Made by a program: the position numbers and the translations under genes
The notes under the pieces: generated by a model
Databases searched by the model: none
Told to the model about the DNA's origin: nothing
What the model saw: only the letters and a program-made list of their open reading frames with translations
Assembly (NCBI RefSeq): GCF_900095795.1
Contig: NZ_LT608328.1
Coordinates: forward strand, 372,001 to 436,000
Reading direction: 5' to 3'
DNA: 64,000 nt
Origin: Petrimonas mucosa
GTDB lineage: Bacteria; Bacteroidota; Bacteroidia; Bacteroidales; Dysgonomonadaceae
Shown here: piece after piece, positions 7,195-19,542 of the stretch
Position numbering within the stretch: position 1 is the first letter of the stretch
Layout: every line of letters starts with the position of its first letter

Positions 7195-9107
7195 GTATGT
7201 CGGGCATGGTATTAAGCTAACAGGATGAAAGTTCCTGTATGTGCCGAGTTGATAGGAAACATTAGTGATTGGCAAAGGTGTTGCGGGCGACCGCAAATCT
7301 GAAAGAAGCCATTAGCAAATCTGCAGTTCTGACGAACAGAAACCAGATATAAGGCTCATTTGAGCGGGCAACCGAGCCATAGATTGGGAACGCCCAAAAT
7401 TCAACCGTAACTCAACGTGAGTAAATCAGGCAGAACTCAGAGAAAGTTTAGTATCTTATCCCGAGAGATCTTGCAGAGGCGCACCAACAGTGCACGAACA
7501 ACAGCGATGTTGTTTTCACCTTTCAAGAAGTCAGCAGAAGACATAGTATTCGGTGTGTGTACACCATCGAAGAAGGTCTGAATCTTTTAATTTAAGGAGC
7601 AGTTAGTTCAAAATTTCTTTTATGGCGCAACCGCAAGAGATAACGTACCAATATGACCTGTTTAGTGAGCAGCGTCAGGATGTTATCCGCCCTTTTCCCA
7701 CGAGTGAAACCGTATGTGGAGCTTCGGGAACAAAGGCGTTTCAAGTAAAAGAAGCAGGCGAACAGGAACGAGCCTTAACCCCCGATTTAATGAGCTTGGT
7801 GTTGTCTCACGACAATATCAAGGCAGCCTACAAACAGGTAAAACGCAACAAAGGCGTTGCGGGTATTGACCAAATGCCGACAGGAGATTTTGCTGAATGG
7901 TATTCTCAACATGCAGAAACGTTGCAAAGCGAACTTTACAACGGCGCTTACCAACCGCAAGGGGTAAAACAGGTCGAAATCCCGAAACCCAACGGCGGCA
8001 AACGCAAATTGGGTATCCCGACGGTAACGGACAGGATAATCCAACAAGCGATTTCCCAGGTGCTCAATCCTATTTACGAACGAAAATTTTCCGACCACAG
8101 TTATGGTTTTCGCCCCAACCGCAATGCACACCAAGCATTAAAGAAAGGCAGCGAATACGTATCAGAGGGTAGAGTAATCGTTGTAGATATGGATTTGAAA
8201 ACGTTTTTCGATGTGGTCAACCACGACCGTTTAATGTATCTGCTATCAACCACCATCAGCGATAAAACGCTTTTGTGGCTGATACGCAAATACCTTCAAA
8301 GCGGTATACTGATAGACGGGGTTGTAAGCCAACGTACCGAAGGGATGCCGCAGGGCAGTCCTCTTTCACCCTTGCTGTCCAACATCGTTTTAGACGAACT
8401 GGACAAAGAGTTGGAAAGGCGGGGACACAAATTTGTTCGCTACGCGGACGATTGCAACATCTACGTACGCAGCCAACGGGCAGGCGAGAGATTGTTGGCA
8501 TCGATAAGCGTATTTATCGAAACCAAGTTGAAATTACTAGTAAACAAAGAGAAAAGCCGGGTATGTCCGGTCAATCACACCAAATTCTTGGGCTATACCA
8601 TTCAAAGGGATGGCAGTCTGAGCATAGCCAACGAAAGTGTAAAACGCTTTAAGGAAAAGGTACGGAAGTTAACCAAACGCAATAGGGGCGTGAATTTTGA
8701 ACAAATTATTGTGGAACTCGAACCTGTGATGCGCGGTTGGCTTAACTACTTTCGGCATGCACGCTGTAAACGCCTGTTGGAGAATATAGATTCTTGGATA
8801 CGGCGAAAACTTCGGTGCTATCGCTTAAAGCAATGCAAGCGTGTAATTACGCTTCAGCAATTTTTGAAAAGCCACGGTGTGGAGACTTGGCAAAGTTGGA
8901 TATTGGCTCTTTCGGGGAAAGGGCTTTGGTGTAAATCGGGATGCCCGCAAGCGCATCAAGCCTTGTCCAACCGGTGGTTCAACGATGTAGGTCTTTACAA
9001 TCTCTCATTAAATTATGCAAGGTTAAACCATTAAAAGAAACCGCCGTGTGCGAGAGCATGCACGGTGGTGTGAGAGGGCGGGGGAGTAATCCCCCTACCT
9101 ACTCGAT
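7195..9107 (+). mobile_element. Group II intron with internal maturase gene
   Basis: A ribozyme element of about 1.9 kb. The 5' end is placed at GTATG (7195) because the following GGGCATGGTATTAAG aligns with the start of known group II domain I, and CAGATATAAGGC near 7346 is a further domain I match. The maturase gene lies in domain IV. Domain V is 9040-9069: ACCGCCGTG pairs with CACGGTGGT and encloses TGC-GAGA-GCA with a two-base TG bulge. Domain VI follows (stem GGGGGA/TCCCCC, then ACCTACTCGAT), giving a 3' end at 9107. The element appears complete. It sits directly behind the tRNA terminator, an insertion preference known for some group II classes; the exact class is not resolved here. Confidence 0.85.
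7622..9034 (+). CDS. ltrA: Group II intron reverse transcriptase/maturase
   Basis: A 470-residue intron-encoded protein that helps splice the host intron and reverse-transcribes it during retrohoming. Visible parts in order: N-terminal RT0/RT1 region (NIKAAYKQVKRNKGVAGID, about 56-74), fingers with IPKPNGGKRKLGIP and YGFRPNRNAHQAL, palm with MPQGSPLSPLLSNI (about 242-255) and the catalytic YADD (about 275), thumb, then the maturase domain X with MRGWLNYFRHA (about 375) and WIRRKLRCYRLKQCKR. It ends shortly after the X domain with no HNH endonuclease, so insertion would rely on an existing DNA nick or fork. All catalytic residues are present, so it may be active. Confidence 0.95.
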   Translation: MAQPQEITYQYDLFSEQRQDVIRPFPTSETVCGASGTKAFQVKEAGEQERALTPDLMSLVLSHDNIKAAYKQVKRNKGVAGIDQMPTGDFAEWYSQHAETLQSELYNGAYQPQGVKQVEIPKPNGGKRKLGIPTVTDRIIQQAISQVLNPIYERKFSDHSYGFRPNRNAHQALKKGSEYVSEGRVIVVDMDLKTFFDVVNHDRLMYLLSTTISDKTLLWLIRKYLQSGILIDGVVSQRTEGMPQGSPLSPLLSNIVLDELDKELERRGHKFVRYADDCNIYVRSQRAGERLLASISVFIETKLKLLVNKEKSRVCPVNHTKFLGYTIQRDGSLSIANESVKRFKEKVRKLTKRNRGVNFEQIIVELEPVMRGWLNYFRHARCKRLLENIDSWIRRKLRCYRLKQCKRVITLQQFLKSHGVETWQSWILALSGKGLWCKSGCPQAHQALSNRWFNDVGLYNLSLNYARLNH

Positions 9108-9366
9108 TTGAGAATTTGTTAATCGGAAAATCATCTGGACGACTGTTAAATAACCGCTACCTGGAAAAGAGGGAGTTCTGTTTTTTATATCAAAAAGTAT
9201 ATATTCCCAGCTGGTTATAGTGTTTGATTATAAAAAACACTATTTTTAACTTCTCTTTCTTGATCGAAGGTGAAATTAATTTGAGAAACATGGCAACATT
9301 CAACAATTACAGGTTGACTCAACAGTTTAGACAGGGGGTGATTGCGCATCGTAGGTTAATGGCCGG

Positions 9367-9618
9367 TCTGTCAGGATAACCGCCATGCGCGGAAACAACG
9401 GGAGCAGGGCAATCATTTACACCGCAGCCGGAAAGAGATATTCGTCTTGACCTTGGCAGGCTGTCGGGGAGGTTAAACACAAATTGGTTCAATCCGGCAA
9501 CCGGGAAATGGTGACAAGCTGGAAAGGAATCAAGGCCGGGAAAGGAGGGCACCTTGTTGATCCACCTGGTGATTCGGGAGCTGAGAGTGATTGGGTATTG
9601 ATTTCAAGAAGCATGTGA
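9367..9618 (+). pseudogene. Frameshifted C-terminal relic of a GH140/DUF4038-like glycosidase
   Basis: No intact frame exists, but joining three frames gives a recognisable tail. The first frame reads VRITAMRGNNGSRAIIYTAA, then after a shift LDLGRLSGRLNTNWFNPATG, then after another shift a Gly-rich stretch ending DWVLISRSM and a stop at 9616-9618. The order 'Ile-Tyr...Gly, LDLxxLSG, WFNPxTG, DWVL' is what I know from the C-terminal beta domain of DUF4038/GH140-type (apiosidase-like) proteins. At least two frameshifts are needed, so it is dead. It lies between the group II intron and the GH97 gene. The family name is an inference from these short matches. Confidence 0.5.
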
Positions 9619-9647
9619 ATAGTGACAAAGCAGATACTGGTTACATT

Positions 9648-11606
9648 ATGAAAAGGATTTACTTTATACTTGTTTTTTTTATCTTATGGGGAGTATGTTT
9701 GAGAGCTTCTGTATCAAAAATTGTTTCTCCGGACGGACGGTTGGCATTGCATATATTTGTGGAGAAAGAGGTCTCCGTTGAACTCTTTGCTGACAACTTA
9801 ACGATTTTTAGGATAGAGAATATCCGATTGGAAACAGAAGAGAGAGTGATTCCATCAGAAAAAGCGAGGGTAAAAAGGATCAGGAAGCGAGCGGTCGACA
9901 ATCTTGTCCAGCCGGTTATTAAAGAGAAACAGGCAGAAATCCCGGATAAGTATAATGAGGTAACAATTGAATTTACCGATAATAGCAAATTAGAGTTCAG
10001 GTTGTACAGTGACGGATTTGCCTACCGTTACATCCTCGACCTGCCTGGAGAATTGAGAATTAAAAATGATATTGCCAATTTTCTCTTTGACGAGAACGCA
10101 ATCCTTACATATCAAAAGGATAACAATCCCAATAGCGACTACGAAAAGCCTTATCTGACAACCTCCATCCATGACATGGAGATCAATGATATGGGCAATC
10201 TGCCTGCTCTCGTGAAGAGTGGAGCGGGCAAATTTATCCTCTTCATGGAGGCTGACAGCAAGGATTATCCTGTCATGTGGATAAAAAAGAGGCAGGAGGG
10301 GTTGACGACCCATTATTGGGGCGTCCCAACAGGTTATAACGAAAAGGGAAATCGATTCAATAGAAAGAGCACTACAGGAAACGGTGATTTTATTGCTGAT
10401 ATAAAGGCTCCCCGCAGCCTACCCTGGAAAGTTTTTGCTTTTGCCGATAAGGAGATCGGGTTGTTGACAAATCAGATGGTCTATTTATTGGGCGATGAAT
10501 GCAAAATAGCCGATACATCATGGATAAGACCGGGATGGGTTACATTCGACTGGTGGTCGCGTCGCGGTATCTACAATGTCGACTTTAAAGCAGGAATAAA
10601 TACCGAGACAGCGAAATATATGGTCGATTTTGCACATGACTTTAATATGAACTATTTCATGCTTGATGATGGTTGGACCTTGGGAGAGGATCTCACCCAA
10701 ACCATCCCAGGGTTAAACATGGAGGAGGTGGTCAGCCATGCAAGATCAAAAAATGTAGATCTCATTCTCTGGGTACCCTATGCTCTTTTTGATGAACAGA
10801 TGGATAAAGCATTAGAACAATTTCAAAGATGGGGTATTAAAGGTGTAAAGATAGATTTTATCAATCGTTCTGATCAGGAAGCGGTCAATTTCTATTGGAA
10901 AGCTGCTGAAAAATGTGCACAGTACAAAATGATTATCAATTTCCATGGTGCATATCGTCCTGATGGTTTACGCCGTGCCTATCCCAATGTATTGACAAGG
11001 GAGGCGCTCATTGAATTTGAATATAATGGTATAAATGGTTGGGATAATCCGGATCACCACTGTACATTGCCGTTTATTCGGAATGTGGCTGGCCCGATGG
11101 ATTATATTCCAGGGACGATGAATAATGCAACAAAACAGGATTTCAGAGTAAACGGGGATAAACCGATGGGGCAGGGAACCAGAGCCCATTCAATCGCAAT
11201 GGCTGTTGTGATGCAGAGTCCCCTGCAGATGGTTCCTGATGCGCAACCGTTGTACTACAATAACATGGAGTGTACAAGGTTTCTAGCTGGGATACCTGTT
11301 GAATGGGATGAAACAGTCCCCCTGGATGCAAGGATTGGAGATTATGTGGCCCTTGCAAGGAGGAGAGGTCGTGTATGGTATGTCGCAGCCATAACAGATT
11401 GGGATCCAAGAAATATATCGATTAATTTTGATTTTCTTGAACCGGGAAAAGTGTATGTCATGGAGGTAATTAAAGATGGTGTCAATGCTGACAAGACAGC
11501 TGTTGATTATAAAAGGGAGAGAAAGAGAGGTATCAGGCGAGGGGATAGTGTAGCCATCGAGATGGTTTCCGGGGGAGGTTGGATCGCAAAGCTCGAAGAG
11601 GAATAG
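9648..11606 (+). CDS. Glycoside hydrolase family 97 enzyme
   Basis: A 652-residue exported glycosidase (signal peptide MKRIYFILVFFILWGVCLRA). GH97 layout: an N-terminal beta-sandwich opening with SPDGRLALHIFV, a central TIM barrel (about residues 270-540) containing WSRRGIYNVDF, FMLDDGW, GIKGVKIDFI (Asp near 402) and TREALIEFEYNG (Glu near 455), and a C-terminal beta domain ending SGGGWIAKL. The Asp in KIDF is the position of the nucleophile in retaining GH97 alpha-galactosidases, where inverting SusB-like enzymes have another residue, so a retaining enzyme is more likely; this is inferred from family knowledge. The ATG at 9648 is used because the signal peptide starts there. Alone on the + strand, it is not in the large minus-strand cluster. 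Confidence 0.87.
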   Translation: MKRIYFILVFFILWGVCLRASVSKIVSPDGRLALHIFVEKEVSVELFADNLTIFRIENIRLETEERVIPSEKARVKRIRKRAVDNLVQPVIKEKQAEIPDKYNEVTIEFTDNSKLEFRLYSDGFAYRYILDLPGELRIKNDIANFLFDENAILTYQKDNNPNSDYEKPYLTTSIHDMEINDMGNLPALVKSGAGKFILFMEADSKDYPVMWIKKRQEGLTTHYWGVPTGYNEKGNRFNRKSTTGNGDFIADIKAPRSLPWKVFAFADKEIGLLTNQMVYLLGDECKIADTSWIRPGWVTFDWWSRRGIYNVDFKAGINTETAKYMVDFAHDFNMNYFMLDDGWTLGEDLTQTIPGLNMEEVVSHARSKNVDLILWVPYALFDEQMDKALEQFQRWGIKGVKIDFINRSDQEAVNFYWKAAEKCAQYKMIINFHGAYRPDGLRRAYPNVLTREALIEFEYNGINGWDNPDHHCTLPFIRNVAGPMDYIPGTMNNATKQDFRVNGDKPMGQGTRAHSIAMAVVMQSPLQMVPDAQPLYYNNMECTRFLAGIPVEWDETVPLDARIGDYVALARRRGRVWYVAAITDWDPRNISINFDFLEPGKVYVMEVIKDGVNADKTAVDYKRERKRGIRRGDSVAIEMVSGGGWIAKLEEE

Positions 11607-11836
11607 CATCAGGCTTTACATAACTTTAAAGATACAGATTGGGGATACTGCTCAAAATTTACCCGGTTCTGTTTGTTGAATTTTCACTATTTCGGGTGCT
11701 TATTTTAGCAGACCTGAGTTGTTTTGATTATTTTTGTCTCTTTATTTCTGATCTTTATAGGAGGATAACAATTTCAGGCTAGAACGATCAGAATCCGATA
11801 TGCCAAATTTACTGTTTCAGATTAGAATTTGAATAT

Positions 11837-12253
11837 ATGATCATAGCTATTGATTTTGACGGCACAATTGTCGAACATGCCTATCCGAAAATCGGCAAGC
11901 CCATTCCCTTTGCGATTGAAACTCTCAAGATGCTGCAGAATGACGGTCACCAGCTTATCCTCTGGACCGTGCGCGAAGGAAAACTGCTGCAGGAGGCGCT
12001 CGATTATTGCTATCAGAATGGCATAACCTTCTTCGCGGTGAATGCGAACTACCCTGAAGAGAAGCGGGAAAACTCCCCTCGCAAATTGATGGCGGATCTG
12101 TTTATTGACGATCGTAATCTGGGAGGACTTCCCGATTGGGGGATCATCTACCAGATAGTGCAGGCTACTGCAAGGGGAGAGAACAACTTTGGCCTCTTCA
12201 GCGGGAACCAGTCAGAACCTGAAAAGCGAGGTTTCTGGAGCTGGTTCAAATAG
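11837..12253 (+). CDS. HAD-superfamily hydrolase (BT0820-like)
   Basis: A 138-residue single-domain phosphatase. Motif I is IDFDGTIVE (residues 5-13), with the nucleophile and acid/base Asp pair; motif II is TVREGK (about 48-53); the acidic motif is LFIDDRNLGG (about 93-102). The compact form without a cap domain matches the small HAD proteins of Bacteroides whose structures show general phosphatase activity. It is cytoplasmic, with no signal peptide. The last 8 bases overlap the 3' end of the convergent nuclease/phosphatase fusion gene. Substrate unknown. Confidence 0.8.
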   Translation: MIIAIDFDGTIVEHAYPKIGKPIPFAIETLKMLQNDGHQLILWTVREGKLLQEALDYCYQNGITFFAVNANYPEEKRENSPRKLMADLFIDDRNLGGLPDWGIIYQIVQATARGENNFGLFSGNQSEPEKRGFWSWFK

Positions 12254-14123
12254 TCCTGAACAGCAATATTTTCCCGGCCGCATTGATTACTTCAACGGTC
12301 AACCTCTCCCCCTTCTTCTCAAGTATCATCACTGTACCGTCGGGCTCCCGGTTTCCTCCACCGATAATGACGGGGAAGCCGTTGCCGGCCTGGCCGGTAT
12401 CGATTACCCGAAAACGGTGGGTGTGTCCGTTGAGTGAGATATCGAACGGAGCCTTCCGGAGTACTGGTACCCAGAGGTCGGAACAGGGGGAGAAGCTGTC
12501 GGCTCTCACTCCGAAGATGGGGATATGGTGAATCAGAATCCGCCTCTTTGCTTTGCGAAATGCGACACTCTTCAGCTCTTCCTTCAGGAAGTCGGCTTGG
12601 TCGATCCGGTGTTGGGTGAAGTCGTTCATGCCATAATAGACCGGATGGTCGTCGGGTTTGTCCTCACCGCAATCGAGCAGGACAAATCGGGTGTCTCCCA
12701 GTGAGAAGGCACCGTAGGAGCGTCCATTTATCCGTTCCAGATAGTTCCACAGCTGGAGTGAATATTCGCCGCGCGTCTCGTGGTTTCCGCGGATAAAGAT
12801 GGAGGGGACCTCGTCACTTTTGATGCGTGGGGTATAGCTGTTGAGCCGGTTTACGATATCGGCCTCTACCTCGACGTCGTCAAAGCAATCTCCGTTGAAG
12901 ATCACCAGGTCGTATGGTTTCTGCTCCACCAGAGAGTGGAGCTTGTTGAACATCGCCATGTTGCTGTGCAGATCGTTGTAGACGATGACACGGAAATCCC
13001 GCTGCTTGTCGCTCCAGGTTGTAAACGATTTCAGCTCTGTTCTTACCGTATCTCCGAACTCCTTGTAGTAACTGGAGTAGCGGGTGATCTCCTGCGACAC
13101 CACACGGTAGTAGTACTTTGTTCCCGGGTGGAGTCCGGTCAGATGTACCCTGTGGATCTTGTTGTTGGCCACCATCACCCCTTCGAGGAAGTTCTTGACA
13201 GGTTGCAGGTTCGTACTGTCGGTGCCGAACTCCACCCAGCCTTGTGCAGGCACATTGGTGAGCCACATGATCGTCATCTCGTCGCACCCCGGATTCTGCA
13301 GATAGGGGATGGTACGCATCACCTGATCGGCCGGTGTCTTGAGCCGGATATCCACATACACCGGCCGGTGATCGGAGGCGATCGGATCGTTCACCACTTC
13401 CGCTTTGTATTTGGCATAGGTCTCGCCATTGGCGGTATATCCTAAGATATAATCGATCGTGACGTTCGGATTGTTTGATGGATAGGAGTGCTGTTTAGGA
13501 TCGGAAAGTATTTGCCAGTCGGTTTTGAGCAGTTGGATGGGTGCAGAATCTGGAGTAGCGTTCAGATCTCCGACCAGGAAGACCGGCTTGTCAAAATCCT
13601 TCACCGCTTCCGTAATGATCTTAACCGACTCCACACGCTCCTCTTCGGTGAGAGAAAGATGCGTGTTTACAACTATATACTTCTTCAGCTCTACGATAAG
13701 TGCTGAACGTGCCTCTTCTGCCCCAGGCAAATTAATCTTTCTTACAGCTACCGGTTTCTCCCGGGTCAATACACCGTTCCCATATTTTCCTCCATTGAAG
13801 AGGATTGAATACCCGAAAGAGGCATACATTCCGGTCTGTTCTGATAACATCCGGATAATGTCGGTATTGCCGCTCCGGTTTATCATACTGTCCACCTCCT
13901 GTAATCCAACCACTTCAGGGTTGACTTCGAGGATCACCTTCCCAATTCGTTCAATATTCACTTTTCCATCCATACCCCTACCGTGCTGGATATTGAAGCT
14001 CATGATACGGGTGGTGTTTTCCCGTTGGGGAAAACGACCGCCATCGTATGGGGCGGAGGCTTGTGCACCACAGCAAAATAGGGCGATTAGAATAATTGAT
14101 AGTGGAAGAACTCCTCTTTTCAT
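12246..14123 (-). CDS. Exported fusion: EEP nuclease/phosphatase domain, Fn3-like domain, metallophosphoesterase
   Basis: A 625-residue protein with signal peptide (ends near AQA, residue 22). Domain 1 (about 38-262) is an endonuclease/exonuclease/phosphatase fold with all key residues: MSFNIQHG, LQEVD, NTHLS, GDLNATPDS and SDHRPV. Domain 2 (about 265-370) resembles the N-terminal Fn3-like domain of purple acid phosphatases (WLTNVPAQGWVEFG, LTGLHPGTKYYYRV). Domain 3 (about 380-600) is a calcineurin-like phosphoesterase with NDLH, NGDCFDD, GNHE, HHIP and GHTHR. So two different phosphoester-cleaving catalytic units are fused in one exported chain. It is the last gene of the minus-strand array, 11 bases behind the GH123-like gene, and probably co-transcribed with it. 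Substrate unknown. Confidence 0.85.
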   Translation of the reverse strand: MKRGVLPLSIILIALFCCGAQASAPYDGGRFPQRENTTRIMSFNIQHGRGMDGKVNIERIGKVILEVNPEVVGLQEVDSMINRSGNTDIIRMLSEQTGMYASFGYSILFNGGKYGNGVLTREKPVAVRKINLPGAEEARSALIVELKKYIVVNTHLSLTEEERVESVKIITEAVKDFDKPVFLVGDLNATPDSAPIQLLKTDWQILSDPKQHSYPSNNPNVTIDYILGYTANGETYAKYKAEVVNDPIASDHRPVYVDIRLKTPADQVMRTIPYLQNPGCDEMTIMWLTNVPAQGWVEFGTDSTNLQPVKNFLEGVMVANNKIHRVHLTGLHPGTKYYYRVVSQEITRYSSYYKEFGDTVRTELKSFTTWSDKQRDFRVIVYNDLHSNMAMFNKLHSLVEQKPYDLVIFNGDCFDDVEVEADIVNRLNSYTPRIKSDEVPSIFIRGNHETRGEYSLQLWNYLERINGRSYGAFSLGDTRFVLLDCGEDKPDDHPVYYGMNDFTQHRIDQADFLKEELKSVAFRKAKRRILIHHIPIFGVRADSFSPCSDLWVPVLRKAPFDISLNGHTHRFRVIDTGQAGNGFPVIIGGGNREPDGTVMILEKKGERLTVEVINAAGKILLFRTI

Positions 14124-14134
14124 CTACGGGAATC

Positions 14135-15916
14135 TTATTTGGAATTCAACAATCTCTTGGCGTTGTTCAATCTATCGTTCCAGTCGGGAGCAGGTTCCAA
14201 TGTTGCAAATCCGGCAATTGCCTCTTCCAGTTGCTCCAGTTTCTCCTTAGATTCGGGGCTGTTTTCGGCGGCGTAGACTTTCCGCAGTATCCGGATCTTC
14301 TCCGCGTCCTGGATTCCTTCAACCAGCCGTTCAAAGCGGATGGAGCTCCGGGCGTCGGGATAGACAATATAGGTATCGCCGGCCGGCCATGTCCTGAAAC
14401 GGGAGTCGGTCAGCGGATCCTCTACCCATGAATTGTATGACCAGCGCAGGAATCCGTCGAAGTCGAGGGCAACCGAATACCAGGCGGCATAGACCGCTTC
14501 GGCCGGCTGGGAGAAGGTAAAGGTATTGGGAAACCTGTCGGAGCAGCAGACATAGTATGTGGTGATCAAGCCTTTTGCTCTCCGCGCTTCGATCTCTTCA
14601 CGGCTGACCTCATTGCCGGCACCTACGCAGATATCCTTGATCCAGGGATACTCCTGGTAGCTCTTGTGGTTATCGGCCAGCGACACCCCCAGTTCCGGAG
14701 CATAACGCTCCAATACCCGGAGGGCAGCCTTCATGTCGGCGGGTCCCCGTTCGTCCATGGCAATATTGGTCTTTTCGAGCCACCCCTTTTCCCGGAGGTG
14801 CCGGGTGAAATCTTTGAGGAATACACTCCAGAGCTCCTCATATTCGGCAGACTGCGCTTTCAGCTCCACGGTAACCAGTTCTCCTTTCGCCATGTCGTTG
14901 TAGTGGAGCCGGTTATTCCAGGTGAGGAGCGAATAGCAGTTGATCATCTTGTCAATGCCCAGTCCCATCATGAATTCCACCCAACGGTCGAAAACGGTAT
15001 AGTCGAAACTCCAGCTCTGATCCTTGTTTTTTGTCCAGATGATCATGTCTGCGTAAGGGTCATGGCACTGGTTGTTCCACGGATCCATGTTCAGGGTGGC
15101 GGTAATCACTTTCTGGCCTGCATTGGCCAGCATCTGCATCAGCGGTCTCATCTTTTCGAAGTGGGCGTCGCTCCAGAGTTCAAGCTGGTGCATCCGGGCC
15201 ACGGCCGAGGGGTGCTGCCACAGGTCGAGGTGATAGCTCCATTCCGACGGTTGGGGTAACAACCGGTCTACCACTTCCAGACTGATGTCGAAATCCCTAT
15301 TTCTCTTCCCCTTGGCGTAGATGGTCACTTTGCCTCTATAATTTCCGGCAAGAGCATCGGATGGAACAGATATTGTGAGCCACACCGGCCTTGCGGTTTT
15401 TGCCTCCAGGTTAAAGCACTCCAGATTGTCCAGCATGTCGGGTGCAAGCGAAGCCGGGAAATCTCCAGGTTTGCGCCGTCCACAGCCGGGACCAAACTCG
15501 TCGGTCATGACGTACCTGACGAACCGTGCCTGTGCCACTGTTGCGGGGAGCGTATTCCCTTCCGATACAAGGTTGCTGAACCGGCACTCTACCTGGCTGA
15601 CATCCTCGGCAGTCCAAAGCAGCAGTTGTGCGGAGACTTTCTCCCCCTTCCATGCGGAGAGCTCTATGTTGTTAACGGGAGTAACCTGCGGAGCCACAGA
15701 TTTGGGAAACTTCTCATCAATGGAGATAACCGAAGCGTGTAGGCCCGGGGTTACGTTTGACCAGTCCGACAGGGTATCTGCTGTTGGATCTTTCATCTCT
15801 TCGAATGTGGCACACACCTTTTGTGCACCTCCTCCATTGCACGCCATGGTGGCGAAGATCGACAGGCCAAGCAGTGCGGCAAGGCCATGCCGGGGAACTG
15901 TTTTTGTGATTTTCAT
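14135..15916 (-). CDS. GH123-like glycosidase (DUF4091), lipoprotein
   Basis: A 593-residue protein with a lipoprotein signal (ATMAC near residue 26). The N-terminal half is a beta-rich domain of the type preceding GH123 catalytic domains (KGEKVSAQLLLWTAED, about 90-105). The C-terminal half (about 235-560) is a TIM barrel with NMDPWNNQCHDPY and the pair Asp-Glu in NIAMDERGPADM (about 386-390), which corresponds to the catalytic Asp-Glu of GH123 beta-N-acetylgalactosaminidases acting by substrate-assisted catalysis; GFLRWSYNSW follows late in the barrel. DUF4091 proteins are diverse, so beta-hexosaminidase activity is plausible but not proven. It lies between GH2 (34 bases upstream) and the phosphatase fusion (11 bases downstream). 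Confidence 0.72.
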   Translation of the reverse strand: MKITKTVPRHGLAALLGLSIFATMACNGGGAQKVCATFEEMKDPTADTLSDWSNVTPGLHASVISIDEKFPKSVAPQVTPVNNIELSAWKGEKVSAQLLLWTAEDVSQVECRFSNLVSEGNTLPATVAQARFVRYVMTDEFGPGCGRRKPGDFPASLAPDMLDNLECFNLEAKTARPVWLTISVPSDALAGNYRGKVTIYAKGKRNRDFDISLEVVDRLLPQPSEWSYHLDLWQHPSAVARMHQLELWSDAHFEKMRPLMQMLANAGQKVITATLNMDPWNNQCHDPYADMIIWTKNKDQSWSFDYTVFDRWVEFMMGLGIDKMINCYSLLTWNNRLHYNDMAKGELVTVELKAQSAEYEELWSVFLKDFTRHLREKGWLEKTNIAMDERGPADMKAALRVLERYAPELGVSLADNHKSYQEYPWIKDICVGAGNEVSREEIEARRAKGLITTYYVCCSDRFPNTFTFSQPAEAVYAAWYSVALDFDGFLRWSYNSWVEDPLTDSRFRTWPAGDTYIVYPDARSSIRFERLVEGIQDAEKIRILRKVYAAENSPESKEKLEQLEEAIAGFATLEPAPDWNDRLNNAKRLLNSK

Positions 15917-15950
15917 CTCTTCTCAATTCAATTTGGACTGCCAAAGTTAG

Positions 15951-19513
<3,563 letters not shown>

Positions 19514-19542
19514 AATGGTATAAAGGGTTCAATCAATCAACA

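Noticed and set aside
9319-9552. A 77-codon minus strand frame
   Set aside because: Antisense to the glycosidase relic, no motif, no signal peptide.
13525-14250. A 241-codon + strand frame near the 5' end of the EEP fusion gene
   Set aside because: Antisense to well-supported catalytic motifs; low-complexity Ser/Arg-rich product.
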